64,000 nt of DNA from Pterois miles. Taxonomy: Eukaryota > Chordata > Actinopteri > Perciformes > Scorpaenidae. Shown piece after piece: positions 1 through 63,049 of this stretch. The translations under genes and the position numbers were made by a program. A model generated the notes under the pieces. It did no database searches. It saw nothing but the letters and a program-made list of their open reading frames with translations, and was not told where the DNA came from. The DNA lies in assembly GCA_947000775.1 (NCBI GenBank), contig CAMQGK010000514.1:4552501-4616500 (forward strand), given 5' to 3'. Numbering within the stretch: position 1 is the stretch's first letter; each line of letters opens with the position of its first letter.

Positions 1-655
1 GGCGGACTTGTGTCACTGATGGATCCTGAAAACACACAAGAACATGTTCGATAAGAGGAAGGTAGTAAATTACTCAAATGTTTGGTATGAGAATAGTCAG
101 TCTTGATATGTCGATCCTTGTGTTTTCCCCAAGGACAGCAGTGGAAATGTCTCATGTGAGTGTAAAAACCCTCCATTATTCTGTCAGATGAAGGCCAAAC
201 AACCCTCTTTATTCAAAACGCAACAGGCCTATAATTCAATACTGGCAAAGACGGGATGATTCCAATAATTTTCACGGGAAGACGTCTATAAATAACCATG
301 TCCTTGAGTTTCGAGAGGGGGGCGAATGCTTCTGGCTGCTAAGGACAGAAATAAAAAGAGAGACTTTGTGTTTTTCTAGGATGCTGTGCTCGGCACAAAA
401 ACCGCCGAAGCACTTTCTGATCCTTTTAGGCACATTCTTGATTTGCAAGACAAGCACATTCAAACAACCTTGTTCAGTTTTACCACTGTGTGTACTGTGT
501 AAACACACAAAGTGGCAAAAAGGATGAGGCTAAAAAGCCCGACATTGTTCAGCCTCTTAAAGGGTGACGCTGGAGTGCAACGATGTTTACTTATGGGGTG
601 CACGCAACTATCAAAAATCAGCACAAACTTTAACAGTACATATTGTAGAATCGTA

Positions 656-1296
656 TTAAGGAGGACTGACCCTGCCAAAATAAAAAAAATAAATGGATAA
701 ATAAATAAATATGTCATTAAATATACTGAAAATAATATTACAAATAAATGTAGCCATGAATTAATTGATAAAATGTGACATTAACAGATAATTCTGTTTT
801 AATTTGCTTCTTTATTTAATTTATCTTTGTAGTAATTCCCACATTCATTTAATCTACAAATAAGGGATTTTTATTACTACTCTGCTACCAGTACTCTTAT
901 TTATGTATAGCTAGCTACCTAATAGTCATGCACCCTGATCTCATGATGAAACACAATGAGTGACAGCCCTCTCATCTGCATAATGAGGCAGAAATGCATG
1001 AAGAAGAAAAAAGAGACATTTGGGAAAATAAATAAATTATGAAATGTAAAGGGAAAATTGTGCATGAATAAATAAATAAAAAAATAAACACAAAAAATAC
1101 CAAATAAATGCAAAACTAAATAACTATATTGAAAATTAATAGAAAAGAATTGAAATTGAAACAATTTCTGTCATATTTTATCAATTGATTAATGAGTTTT
1201 AATAATATTTTGCTGCATTAATGACATATTCATTTATCGACTCATATATTTATTTATTGATATATTTTGGATTTTGGCAGGACCCATCCTCCATAT
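656..1296. repeat. AT-rich interspersed repeat, family A, inverted pair
   Basis: Two copies of the same AT-rich element face each other. The left part (656 to ~870) is the reverse complement of the 3' part of the copy at 5903-6424. The right part (~905-1296) is in direct orientation and ends in a TTTTGGCAGG-type terminus. Both are full of AATAAATAAA runs. The name of the family is not known to me. No coding capacity is visible. Confidence 0.7.
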
Positions 1297-1994
1297 CTTC
1301 TGCATGTAAAGTTCCTGTTCCTGCAGGCATCAGTTAAGCATCATTATCAGACATTTCTCTTCATTATAATCTTACCATCAGCTGCTGTCAGTCACTAGTT
1401 TCATTCAAATTGCTGCTCCAGGTTAACATCCAGTCTGCAGTGCTGTCCTTATCCCGTCCTCTCACTGTCTCTCTGGCTCTTAAGTTTCTGGGAGCATCTC
1501 TTCCTCCACTAACAGGCTGCAACTTGTCACCAGACCAGGGTCATAAATATTTCAGGGTATGTTGTGTTTAAAGTTTAATGTCGTCCTATTGCACAGCCAA
1601 AGAAACACATGCAAATTCACCGGCTTTTCATCTTGAATGCTACAGTTACAAAATCAAATGGTCCACCTGTTGCACGTCTGCCTGCCTGTGTGAAAACTAA
1701 TTACATGGTTATGGATTTCCTGTCACCTAATAAGGCACAAACTTGTCGTGGTCACGATAGCTGGAAATCAAACAGCCGTTGTGCTGCATGAGCAAGTGCA
1801 GAAGTCCCACTATAGTTAATGACACTTTATCCAACACTTGCCTACTGTACTGTGTTTGATGCTGAAGCTGCAATATGCAACACACTGCTGGGTCAGCTGG
1901 ATGAAAACCAGTTGGAGTCCAGGTTCGGTGTCGTCTCTACGACATCTTACATGTGATTAAGCTGCTAAGGCGACATCTATGCTTCCGTCTGTGT

Positions 1995-2400
1995 TTGTAG
2001 GTGTCATTCATTATGTCTGGTTATTACGCAGCTTTGCTGAATATTCAGTTCTGACCGTCTGTTATTTCTCTATAGCAGACCGTTGCTATGTAAAACAGAG
2101 CGTTGCTATGGCCGCAGTTCGGATGTCTGACTCTGATGAACCGTTTTTGTGTCAAATTACTGCTTTCTTGAGGAAGTAGCTATGTAATAAGTAGGATAAT
2201 GTAGAGCTGGCAGGTCATTGTTGTGACGTAAACCCCTGTCAGGGTTTACTTCACAACAATGACCCACTTGCTGTGTGTTATCCCGAAAGACATTCATTTA
2301 AATGTCACAGAAAAATAGCAAAACCAGCAAGTAAGCTGTGTAATAAATGGTATAATGTATAGCGAGTGACTGGCTCACTGTACATTATCCCTTGCTTATA
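1995..2400. mobile_element. MITE-like element with near-perfect hairpin
   Basis: It contains a 52-base hairpin at 2213-2264: 23-base arms (starting GGTCATTGTTGTGA) with one mismatch around a 6-base loop. The flanks are shared, in opposite orientation, with the element at 12466-12720. No open reading frame is seen, so it would be a non-autonomous DNA transposon or its remnant. Boundaries are approximate. Confidence 0.6.
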
Positions 2401-2519
2401 TTTGCAGATTGCATGATTTTTACTGTCATCCATCATGTCACCTCACATGGTTTTGGTTGCAAATCAAAAAATAATTTGGCTGTAAACTGAGTTATTCTAG
2501 ATTAACAGGAACCTCACTA

Positions 2520-2823
2520 CTAGGGCTGTCCCAGATACTATTTTTTGGTCTTCGAAGCTTCGGGGAGTAGTATTTAAAGGTAACTGAAGCTTCGTGTCTG
2601 ACATTTCTCCGGTCTATCTGTCTCCATCTCCCCTGTTTTACTGCCCAGGACAACAAACAGGGATATCCGTCTGAGAATAACTCATAATTCATGTTATAAT
2701 ATAATAATAATAATATAATAATTAATAAAGTATTAAAAAAAACAACAATAGCATTTGAATACTGATTTGGGGGTTGATTACCATGGCAACGGGGCTGATC
2801 CGAATGCTTTGGATCAGCCCTTC
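2520..2823. mobile_element. hAT-like non-autonomous element, family J
   Basis: It begins AGGGCTGTCCC followed by a T-rich stretch and a TTCGAAGCTTC motif. Near its end it has a 10-base perfect palindrome (2792-2801 with 2811-2820, GGGCTGATCC arms). A related fragment in reverse orientation lies at 57465-57562. Non-coding. Confidence 0.55.
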
Positions 2824-3162
2824 TCACTACTGCCTGGACAGCTACTCGCTGAAGAGCATTAAAAACGAGGTCTTCTCCCAGCCGAGTGTCTCATTGCTGG
2901 TCAGGACAGTCGCTACAATGCTTTTTTATTAATTGATATGGGAGCTTAATTTCTGTATTATGTACTAGAAAAGTACAGTCAGTAGAGTGCAGATCTCTGC
3001 CAACATCCACTGCTGTAATGTTTCACTGAACTGTATTCAAACCACAATTTCCCGTCATCAGACCGCAAGTGTATCCGACTCATCTCTGATGCAACAAATA
3101 TGCTCTTTTGCAGCTGTCTGCACTGGCTCCATACAGCTAAACTGTAGTTCACTGTGTAGTTA

Positions 3163-3418
3163 TGGCTGCACAATTTTCAAAATGTTAATATGGCCAACTC
3201 AAATACTGCAATTTTCAAATAATAAATAAGAAAACATCTTTGTTTGGTACAGATCCCTGCAAAAATCACACCATAATCATTTTAATATGTTTTTAAATGA
3301 AACTAAGAATAATGACGTAAAATTGATCATTGCCTCTTAATACCTCAAAGCATATCGCAACTGCAGTATCAGTCAAACTAATTGCAATAAGATCTTTTTT
3401 CAAAATCGTGCAGCCCCA
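3163..3418. mobile_element. hAT-like non-autonomous element, family P
   Basis: Its ends are inverted copies: GGCTGCACAATTTT at the left, and at the right the reverse complement of GGGGCTGCACGATTTT. Length is about 255 bases with no coding capacity. A diverged relative starts at 33602. Confidence 0.6.
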
Positions 3419-5568
3419 TGTGTAACGCTTCATTTTGACTGTTTGATGCTTCCAAAAAGTGCAATCACGAGAGGTCCTGGAGCCTACAGTCATAAATAAG
3501 CAGGGAAAATATTAGGCTGATAGGTCCAGCAGTACATGAGAGTAGCTGTGGACAGACACACACCCCACTGAACACATAATCTCCTGGCGGGGCTAACAAT
3601 CTGATGCATGTCTGGGAGTGATGAAATTTAGCAGGAAAGGTGCCAGCGGGGGTCCTCGCACCACATGTCGCCATGACGGCACCATATGATTTCATGAAGT
3701 ATTGAAGATAGCTCAGAGAAGGGAACAAAGCTCCATTTCTCCTCAGGCAAAACAAAAGAAGTGTGAGCCAATAAATGACAGAAAACTGGCAGAGCAGCAG
3801 GGGTTCACTAGTCATGTCAGTATGTTAATGAGGCTCCATGAATAATTCACTTTCCAAGCCTCTGTACGGTCAAACTGTGCCGTCAGCTTCGTCCACCGTC
3901 ACACAGCGAGTGAGCAAGATGGTGGAAAGACTTTTTAAGTTCCTGCAAAACATTACAGACTCTAAAACAGGAGAAAGCACAAGCGAGAATATACTGTATG
4001 TGCCATAATCTTTAAACCAATTTATATTCATTCAATCAAAAGACAATGAACTGGTGGATCACCTGACTATTCATTTTTATATTATTACCAGATGTGCTGA
4101 TAACAGCTGTACAAATGACTAGTTTGCTTTTCTTTTTCATCACATCTTTATAAATGAATACTAATTCTGTTTGGTGATGTAGACCATCTTTATTTACCAG
4201 TTCTGGTAACTCATGAAGGGAATTAAAATTATTTTTTACATGTTACAGGCCAAGTGGTTAATTTAAAAAAATAAGATGGCAACTAATTATTATTTCTAGT
4301 CTTAATCTGATGATTATTTTCTTAATGATCATTTTCTTATTATTATTATCCTTAGCATTAACGTTAGAATTTAATATTCTTTTAATTTACTTTTACTACT
4401 TAATGGTTTGGTACGTCGTACCTGTCTGACTGTTTGTGGTTGTGTAGTGTTGGTTTGATAAATGTACCAGAAATGAACTACAACATTCACATTGAAGCAG
4501 CCTTCTGTTATTATTATGTACCAAAGGTTTGGAACAAACTGCTGTCACACAATCAGACAAGCAGCTTCTCATGACAGTTTTAAAACACATCAAGGCTTAT
4601 CTTTATGATCTTGCTTTTTATTAATTTTTTTAAAAAACATCATTGTTTTTATGTATTATACTGCTTTATTGCTCCTTGCCAATTCATGGCTCATTGCCAA
4701 TTAATCGCTTGATCTTTTCAACTCTAATGAAAATGCTAATTATCTGCTGCTGCCTTAGAGACCGTTTATGTATATGATGAACTGGAAAACACCACTGTAG
4801 GCACTGAAGGCCTGAAGAGCACATGATCAAACGCATACTTTCAAGACACTATTAACACAAGGCTGTCTATAGTTCAGTGACTAAATAAAGCAAACAGCAT
4901 GATGGAGGCATGACAGTGGAAAAAAATATAAGCTCTGACCTCATTGACTTCTCTACTTTGGAAGGAAAAATTACCCAAATTACTGTTTTAACAGCCTGCT
5001 TAAATTTTATCTACCCCTCAAATCCTGCACCTAAGGTTGAGTTATTATTATCATTTATGATTAGTTACACAAAGTCCATTATGGGGATCTATTTAATGTC
5101 CAAATGATATCAAACATGCATGAAAACAGCTTTGAACAACAGTCTGGTATAGTGTAAAACATGCATATTCCCTTTAAAATGTGTCTAAAGGGATGGGGGT
5201 AAAGACAGGTGGACAACTAAAACTAGTAAATATCATAATGGGTTTCACGACAGGGTTTAAATAAAACACCACACACCCTGCTGAATCACAAGGAAGGCTA
5301 GCACAACACATCAAGCTAGCTGACAACACTGCCTGCCACCTTTACATGTTATGTCACACCAGAGTGAACCAAAGTGACAGGCTAAAGCTAAAGCTAAAGC
5401 CTGCCAACTAGTGAATTAAGGGTTTACTAATAGCTGCTATTACTACTGTAATACTCAAGCAGCTGCTAAGCACAGAACAATACGTGTCTGGCTGAGGAGC
5501 GGTGTGAATGATGTTGTAATAATGCAGCGGCTAATGACAATGTGGCTAACGATCCTAGCTAACGTTAC

Positions 5569-5625
5569 CTGAAAAGGGTTGCTGATTTCCGGATCCGCGA
5601 ACGGGTTGCTGTCAAAGTCTGACAT
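5569..5625 (-). CDS. scamp1: scamp1 coding exon 1 (partial gene)
   Basis: Read on the minus strand, an ATG at 5625-5623 opens 19 codons that end at 5569, directly before a GTAACG splice donor (phase 0). The peptide begins MSDFDSNPFADPE and ends NPFQ. This matches the N-terminus of secretory carrier membrane protein 1 (human SCAMP1 begins MSDFDSNPFADPDLNNPF) and differs from SCAMP2, SCAMP3 and SCAMP5. SCAMP1 is a four-helix membrane protein of post-Golgi recycling vesicles. Its N-terminal NPF motifs, here at residues 7-9 and 16-18, bind EH-domain endocytic proteins. Only this exon is in the window. The gene stands head to head with ap3b1, as in human, which supports the assignment. The 5' UTR and transcription start were not determined. 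Confidence 0.92.
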
Positions 5626-5786
5626 CCTCTCATATAAGGACGACTTTCCGTGAAAGTGTGTATTACAACTAATTACTATAAGGGTCTAGAGGTGGACGCG
5701 ACAGATGACACACGGTTGGAGCTGAAGTCCAGTGTTGACTGTGTCCAGAGATACTATCCGGGAGGAGATTGGTCACCAGCAGCTGA

Positions 5787-5809
5787 TCACATGCAGGATA
5801 TCAACCACA
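5787..5809. promoter_or_regulatory. E-box pair on scamp1 side
   Basis: TCACATG at 5787-5793 and CACATG about 14 bases further on are both E-box cores of the CATGTG type. The first is the inverse of the MiT/TFE core CATGTGA. They lie about 160 bases upstream of the scamp1 start codon. Short motifs like this occur by chance, so binding is only an inference. Confidence 0.3.
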
Positions 5810-5902
5810 TGCAAGGCGGAAGTAAAGAAACGTCACCTGTTTTTGATTTTTCGCTTTTTATTTATTTATTTTTCTATAAAACGTCACGCCTTAAATACAT
5901 AT

Positions 5903-6424
5903 GGACCCCGTGATGGCACACATTGAGTGACAGCTCCCCCATTTGTATAATGAGGCAGAAAAAAAAGTTTAAATAAAGCTATAAAGAAAAGAAAACAGAA
6001 AGAAATACGTTTGGGGAAATAAATTAGCTGTGAAATGCAAAAGGCAAAATCTGGCATAAATAAATACATTTAAAAATAAATTAAAATAGTGAAATAAATA
6101 ATAAATAATGCAAAAAATTATTGAATAATACAAAATAATGCAAAAATAAATAAACAAATTTGAAAAATATAAAAAAATAAACAAATAGATAAATAAAAGG
6201 GAAAATCAAACATAATATTATATAAATAAGGGAATTAATACAAAGATAAACTATAAAGAAGCAAATTAAAACAGAAATATCAATTTATGTTACATTTTAT
6301 CAATTAATTAATAGCTACATTTATTTTATTATTATTTTGCTACATTTCATAACGCATTTATTAATTTATCGAGTCATTTTTTTATTTATTCATTTAATTT
6401 TTTTTATTTTGGCAGGTTCCATCA
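5903..6424 (+). repeat. AT-rich interspersed repeat, family A
   Basis: This shares with 905-1296 the segment around GTGACAGCTCCC and ATAATGAGGCAGAA, the many AATAAATAAA runs and the terminal TTTTGGCAGGTTCCATC. It sits between the two divergent promoters. No coding capacity. Confidence 0.7.
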
Positions 6425-6437
6425 TTTTAGATACACA

Positions 6438-6670
6438 GCCAGTGGTGGAAAAAGTCCTCACATATTTTATTTAAGTAAAAGCAGCAGCACTACAGTGTAG
6501 AAATATTTTTTTAAACCCTTGTAGGGATAAATTGACGCGTTAAAATGCCATCATTTTATCCATCTCATTAGGCTGAAGTATATTTTGACGCTAATACTTC
6601 TTTTGCTTTTGATTGTGGGACTTTTACTTGTAACCGAATATTTCTACACTGTAATATTACTATTTTTATT
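6438..6670. repeat. Fish interspersed repeat, family R, fold-back
   Basis: It starts AGTGGTGGAAAAAGTCCTCA, a common fish repeat motif. It carries CTACAGTGTAGAAATATT near its left end and an inverse match (AATATTTCTACACTGTAAT) near its right end, so the element folds back on itself. Relatives are at 29400-30800 and 48290-48440. Confidence 0.6.
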
Positions 6671-6764
6671 TTCCTGAAAACGGACAGGAGCAGCTTTGTG
6701 GTTGTTTTACGTAAAAACGAATACGCAAATTATTCACTTTCTCCCTTCTCTGATGAAACCCGTT

Positions 6765-6778
6765 GTTGCCTTGGTAAC
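6765..6778. promoter_or_regulatory. X-box (RFX-type) motif
   Basis: GTTGCCTTGGTAAC fits the RFX consensus GTNRCC-N(0-3)-RGYAAC exactly. It lies about 310 bases before the ap3b1 start codon and just outside the nearest repeat. RFX factors bind such sites in ciliary and MHC class II genes. Whether it works here is untested. Confidence 0.4.
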
Positions 6779-6896
6779 TGAAGAGATCTGGGCGTTTCCA
6801 ACGTAGATCTAGACAATGAAACGAGACGTCTGTTGGATGTGTATTAAAAAAATCAAGCTGTTCTCTTCTAGATATGGTAGATCTATGTCCCGTCCT

Positions 6897-6906
6897 GTCA
6901 TGTGAC
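6897..6906. promoter_or_regulatory. M-box / CLEAR-like site
   Basis: GTCATGTGAC contains the MITF M-box TCATGTGA and differs by one base from the palindromic CLEAR motif GTCACGTGAC bound by TFEB, TFE3 and MITF. It is 180 bases upstream of the ap3b1 start codon. AP-3 acts in lysosome and melanosome formation, the pathways these factors control, so the position makes functional sense. This is an inference from the motif. Confidence 0.45.
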
Positions 6907-7085
6907 ACCACCTTGTCCAGCTCACACTTCCGCTACTGTGTGTAAAAAAAGTTGGATGAAATCTCGAAGAAGTTTGGCTTTGCAGGAACTTAAAACGCTC
7001 CGTTACACTTACGCATCCTTACTTTTATGAGCGATTTAATAGCCGAACACAACTTAACTCATCGGGGAACTTGTTTAAACTCAGT

Positions 7086-59267
<52,182 letters not shown>

Positions 59268-59537
59268 GTGACAGAATGTCGTAATATAAGCTCTGTTGTG
59301 TGTTTTTAGATCTCAAGAAAATCATGCTTGTGTGCTTGTGTCTTTTATGCCCACAAATTCAGATAATTTATCCACATTGTTCATGGAAATTACCAATACT
59401 TGAGCTGATATACACACTCATGTTACATACAGTAGATAAATGTAAGAGTATAGAGACATTGTACTGTCTTTCAGGTTTAATCCTCAACCATCTACAATCT
59501 ATGAGACTCTAATCTAAACATATATTTATCTTATTTA

Positions 59538-59927
59538 TTAAAGCAACAGCAGGTAGAATCAGAGCAAACATGATTGACTGACTGAATGACTATTCGTCTT
59601 CTCAGGTGTTCCCAGAAACATCTTGTAGTTACCGTTTAGCTGTAAAATGAGAACATTTGGGATCCAGCAGCCATGTTGAGACCAGTTGAGGAAATATCAA
59701 GCACCACCCACCAGCCGGAGCACAGCCAATAGAAACGCTCTCTCTCTGAAATGACCTGTGACTGGCCAAAGTCTCCCGTTATGGGCTTGATGTTTTAAAG
59801 CCTAAAAACAGCCACAAGGAGGTGCAGAAGTCTAGTTTCCTTTAAGAACACAAATTAAAATATGCTGATAGGTATTATGAAATTTTGCACAGTGATGCCC
59901 ATTCATTCTGCCTACTGCAGGTTTAAG
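59538..59927 (+). mobile_element. Interspersed element, family G
   Basis: It starts TAAAGCAACAGCAGGTAGAA and ends CTGCCTACTGCAGGTTTAA, which are loosely inverse, as in a MITE. Its right half matches 9770-9975. Non-coding. Confidence 0.65.
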
Positions 59928-60082
59928 TTGAGTTAAAGAAAATAATCTTTAACATATAAAACTACCAGATATTGATATTGGTATATGTCACAATTACAAC
60001 TATTTACAGTTTACAATTTACAGCCATTAAAGGCCCTTTAAGAATTAACCAGACGACAGCAATGAAAATTATTAAAGATCAT

Positions 60083-60260
60083 AGCAATCTTTAAAGGAAT
60101 AGGAAAATATGCTTATTCATTTTCTGGTGGAGAGTTAAATGTGTAGATTAATACCTCTCTCATATTAGTTCATTGATATAAAGCTACTACCAGCAGCTGG
60201 TTAGCTTAGCTTAGCACAACAAACAGGAAACAGCAGTTTATCATATAAATCCTAAAGATT
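60083..60260. repeat. Interspersed repeat, family W
   Basis: TTTAAAGGAATAGGAAAATA, AAGCTACTACCAGCAGCTGG then TTAGCTTAGCTTAGCACAAC are hallmarks of a very common fish repeat. Confidence 0.55.
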
Positions 60261-61561
60261 GCTGTTTTCGTCCTCTGAGAGAGGCGAAGGTCCTGAAACA
60301 TACATACGCACATTTCTTGGCTTCTTTTATGAACATAAATACTAATATCAAAGTATCAGTGGCGTCTGTGGTGTGATGTTGGTCCAGACTTGCGTGTGTG
60401 AAGTGAAGTGATATGTTTTTTTTTTTGAGTAAATTTGTGACTTTAGTCTCAGAGAATATCAGTTTTTCCTCAAATATTACCGCCTACCCCACATCTGTAA
60501 TTTCTTTCGTTTCCCCTAATATGCTGTCATAGTACGGTTAGTAAATGCAGAGATCTCAACATATGACGTTGACACTATTTTGTGAGTTTGTTCTGTCTGA
60601 GAGGGGTAAAATGAATGTGTACATGTGCCCGTTATAATTGTGTTTTACAGTGTGTAAACCGTAGAGTGAGAGTGTGTGTGTCCCAGCAGCCTCACACAGA
60701 CATGCCAGGGGAATGCCCTGAGAAGCCTGGCTGTGTAATTGGTGTACACAGAGTGTGCTAATGAGCTTCCTCCTCTGTCACGCACACCCGAACACCTGAT
60801 AGATAATTACACCTCCCTCTCTCCCTCTGTTTCCTGCTCTGTCTCTCTTTCACTTCATCTCTGCGCCCCCATCTGTCTCTCCCTCCACGCCGCCGTCTCT
60901 CTTTCACTTCCTCTTTGTCTTTCACTCCATCCCTCTGCGCCGTGCTCTGTCCTCCTCCTGCTCGTCCCTTTCTGTCCATCTTTGTATTACCTCACTCTGT
61001 GCAGACCTGTCTCTGTCTCTTCGTCTTTGAATGATCTTGTGTTGGTGATCATTTCTTTTTTTTAGGAATAGAGGAAACCTGTAGGAAACAGTGGATAAGA
61101 AAGGTGCAGGGAGTGAAAGAATAAGAGGGAGACAGTATAGCACAAGGGCACAGAGAGCTGAGAGAGTGAGTGGAAATCAATGTTAGCCAGCGGGAGAGGT
61201 CTGCATCCAATAAGCCCATATTTCATTCAGAATAACCAATAGCTCAAATGACTCCGTGCTATCAATCTCTCTTCTGCTTCTGTGACAGCTAAAGAGGAAG
61301 ACAGTCTCCCAATGTTGCTGCCCCGTAGTCTTATAATAATGAAGACACTCTCCTCCATATTGTCCGCTGGCGTTGACCGGCTTCTCAACGCCGTCCTCAG
61401 GAGGTCCATTTCTTGTCTCCTCAAAACGTAACGGGCAGGTTTGACAGCCTTGTCTTTGACAAGCTGTCGCAAAGATCTCCAAATCTGTCCATTTCTGGTT
61501 TTGATTTGGTGCCACACATGTTCAGATAATTAACTGATATAATTGTGGTTTTGTTATGATT

Positions 61562-61880
61562 AGAGCTGCAACAATTATTTGAGTAATTTATCGAAGTAAA
61601 GATAATCTGCAACTATTTCACTAATGAATTTTAACATTTTAATGAATTTAAAAGCAAAAAAAAAAAAACAGTTTTCAGCTTCACGAATGTGAATATTTTC
61701 TGTTTTTCTTTCTTTTCTTGTACAGTAAACTGAATATATGAGTGTTCTGGATTGATGGTCCGACAAAACAGGACAAGACATTTTTCTCTATTTGTTGATT
61801 CTATAAACACAAACGATTACTCATTAAATGGAGAAAATAATTGCTGGAGCAGTCGGTAATGAACAGTTGCAGCCCTAGTC
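61562..61880. mobile_element. hAT-like element, family C, reverse copy
   Basis: It starts AGAGCTGCAACAATTATTTG and ends AACAGTTGCAGCCCTAG. It is inverted relative to the copy at 61940, only 60 bases away. Confidence 0.65.
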
Positions 61881-61939
61881 ATCGCTGCTGTCTTTTAAGT
61901 CGCCAAGTTGAAGCAGTTTGTTTATTGTGAGCCTGTCCA

Positions 61940-62241
61940 GGGCTGCAGCTAACATTTATTTTCATTGTTGATTAATCTGTTGATTATTTTCTCGTTTAAT
62001 TGATTAGTTGTTGGGTCTATAAAATGCCAGAAAATGGTAAAAATGTAGATCAGTGTTTCCCAAAGCCCAAGATTAAGTCTTTAAATGTCTTGTTTTGTCC
62101 GCTTACATGGAGGAGTAAAGAAATCATCAAATATTCATATTTAAGAATCAGAATCCAAAATACTCCAACCAATAAAGTATCAAAATAGATGCCGATTAAT
62201 TTAATAATTGACAGCAAATTGATTAATGGTTGCAGCTCTTC
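61940..62241. mobile_element. hAT-like element, family C
   Basis: It starts AGGGCTGCAGCTAACATTTA and ends TTAATGGTTGCAGCTCT, with TTGGGTCTATAAAATGCCAG and AGATCAGTGTTTCCCAAAGC inside. Confidence 0.7.
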
Positions 62242-62329
62242 TTCGTTGTCCAGTTTTGTTTTGTTTGAAAACCTTTTAAACCATTTCCTCCATTTTCATT
62301 TTTCAAAGAAAGAAAATTTCTTTAATGCA

Positions 62330-62852
62330 TTCACGCAGCATTTTAGGTTTTAGGAAAAACTGTCATGTCCATGTTCAAAGGGGTCCCTTGACCTCTGACC
62401 TCCAGATGTGTGGATGTAAATGGGTTCTCTGGGTCCCCACCAGTCTCCCCTTTACAGACATGCCCACTTTATGATAGTCCCAGTCAGTCTGGATCAAGTC
62501 CTAGTCAAGTCAGCACTCTGACACACTGACAGCTGTTGTTGTCTGTTGGCTGAAGATTGCTATGTTATGATTGGAGCATATTTTTGATGCTAAAGTCAGA
62601 ACCTGTGAGGGTGTCTGGACAATATCTGTCATTGATTTGTGTTGTTAATTGATTTCCAAGAATAAATATATACATACATGTGCATCAAGCAGCATATTTG
62701 TCCACTCATGTTGATAAGAGTACTAAATACTTGACAGATCTCCCTTTTAAGGTTCATTTTGAACAGATAAAAAATGTGCCATTAATTATGAATAACTGTG
62801 GACAATCATGTGATTAATTGCGGTTAATTATTTTAATCGATTGACAGCCCTT
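62330..62852. mobile_element. hAT-like element, family B, 5'-truncated
   Basis: It runs from ACTGTCATGTCCATGTTCAA through the CAGTCAGTCTGGATCAAGTC block to AATCGATTGACAGCCCTTA. It has a perfect DR1 (62389-62401). Confidence 0.7.
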
Positions 62853-63049
62853 AATAATTTAATTTACAGTCAGAACAAAGACGACCAGCAAATCCAGACC
62901 AGCAAATCCAGACCAGCTGGAACGACGAATTTTTGTTTGATGAATGACTGAAACAATTAATTGTTGTTGATTAGATTTCATTTTGGTAATTTTAGTCGTA
63001 GTGTTTTTGTGTGTTGCATACTTTGAATGACACACACACACACACAGAG

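Larger units (their letters stand above)
1..5568 (-). other. scamp1: scamp1 intron 1 (part), with repeats
   Basis: This is the left-hand part of the first intron of scamp1, which is transcribed leftward from the exon at 5569-5625. I found no further scamp1 exon here on the minus strand, so exon 2 lies outside the window; the intron is therefore longer than 5.5 kb. The recognisable contents are an AT-rich inverted repeat pair (656-1296), a hairpin MITE (1995-2400), and two hAT-like elements (2520-2823 and 3163-3418). The rest (1-655, 1297-1994 and 3419-5568) shows no gene, RNA or repeat that I can name. Confidence 0.75.
5626..7085. promoter_or_regulatory. Divergent scamp1 / ap3b1 promoter region
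   Basis: These 1460 bases separate the start codons of two divergent genes and must hold both 5' UTRs and promoters. The middle (5903-6680) is occupied by two interspersed repeats. The clean flanks are 5626-5900 (scamp1 side) and 6680-7085 (ap3b1 side). The scamp1 side has two CACATG E-boxes. The ap3b1 side has an X-box and an M-box. No clear TATA box was assigned for either gene. Transcription starts are unknown. Confidence 0.75.

Noticed and set aside
2776..2790. X-box-like TTACCATGGCAAC in scamp1 intron 1
   Set aside because: It lies in a transposon copy and far from a promoter, so it is probably incidental.
60739..61065. Open frame rich in Ser/Leu/Pro in intron 26
   Set aside because: It is a low-complexity pyrimidine stretch (CTCTCT, CCCTCT). 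No family resemblance and no splice structure.
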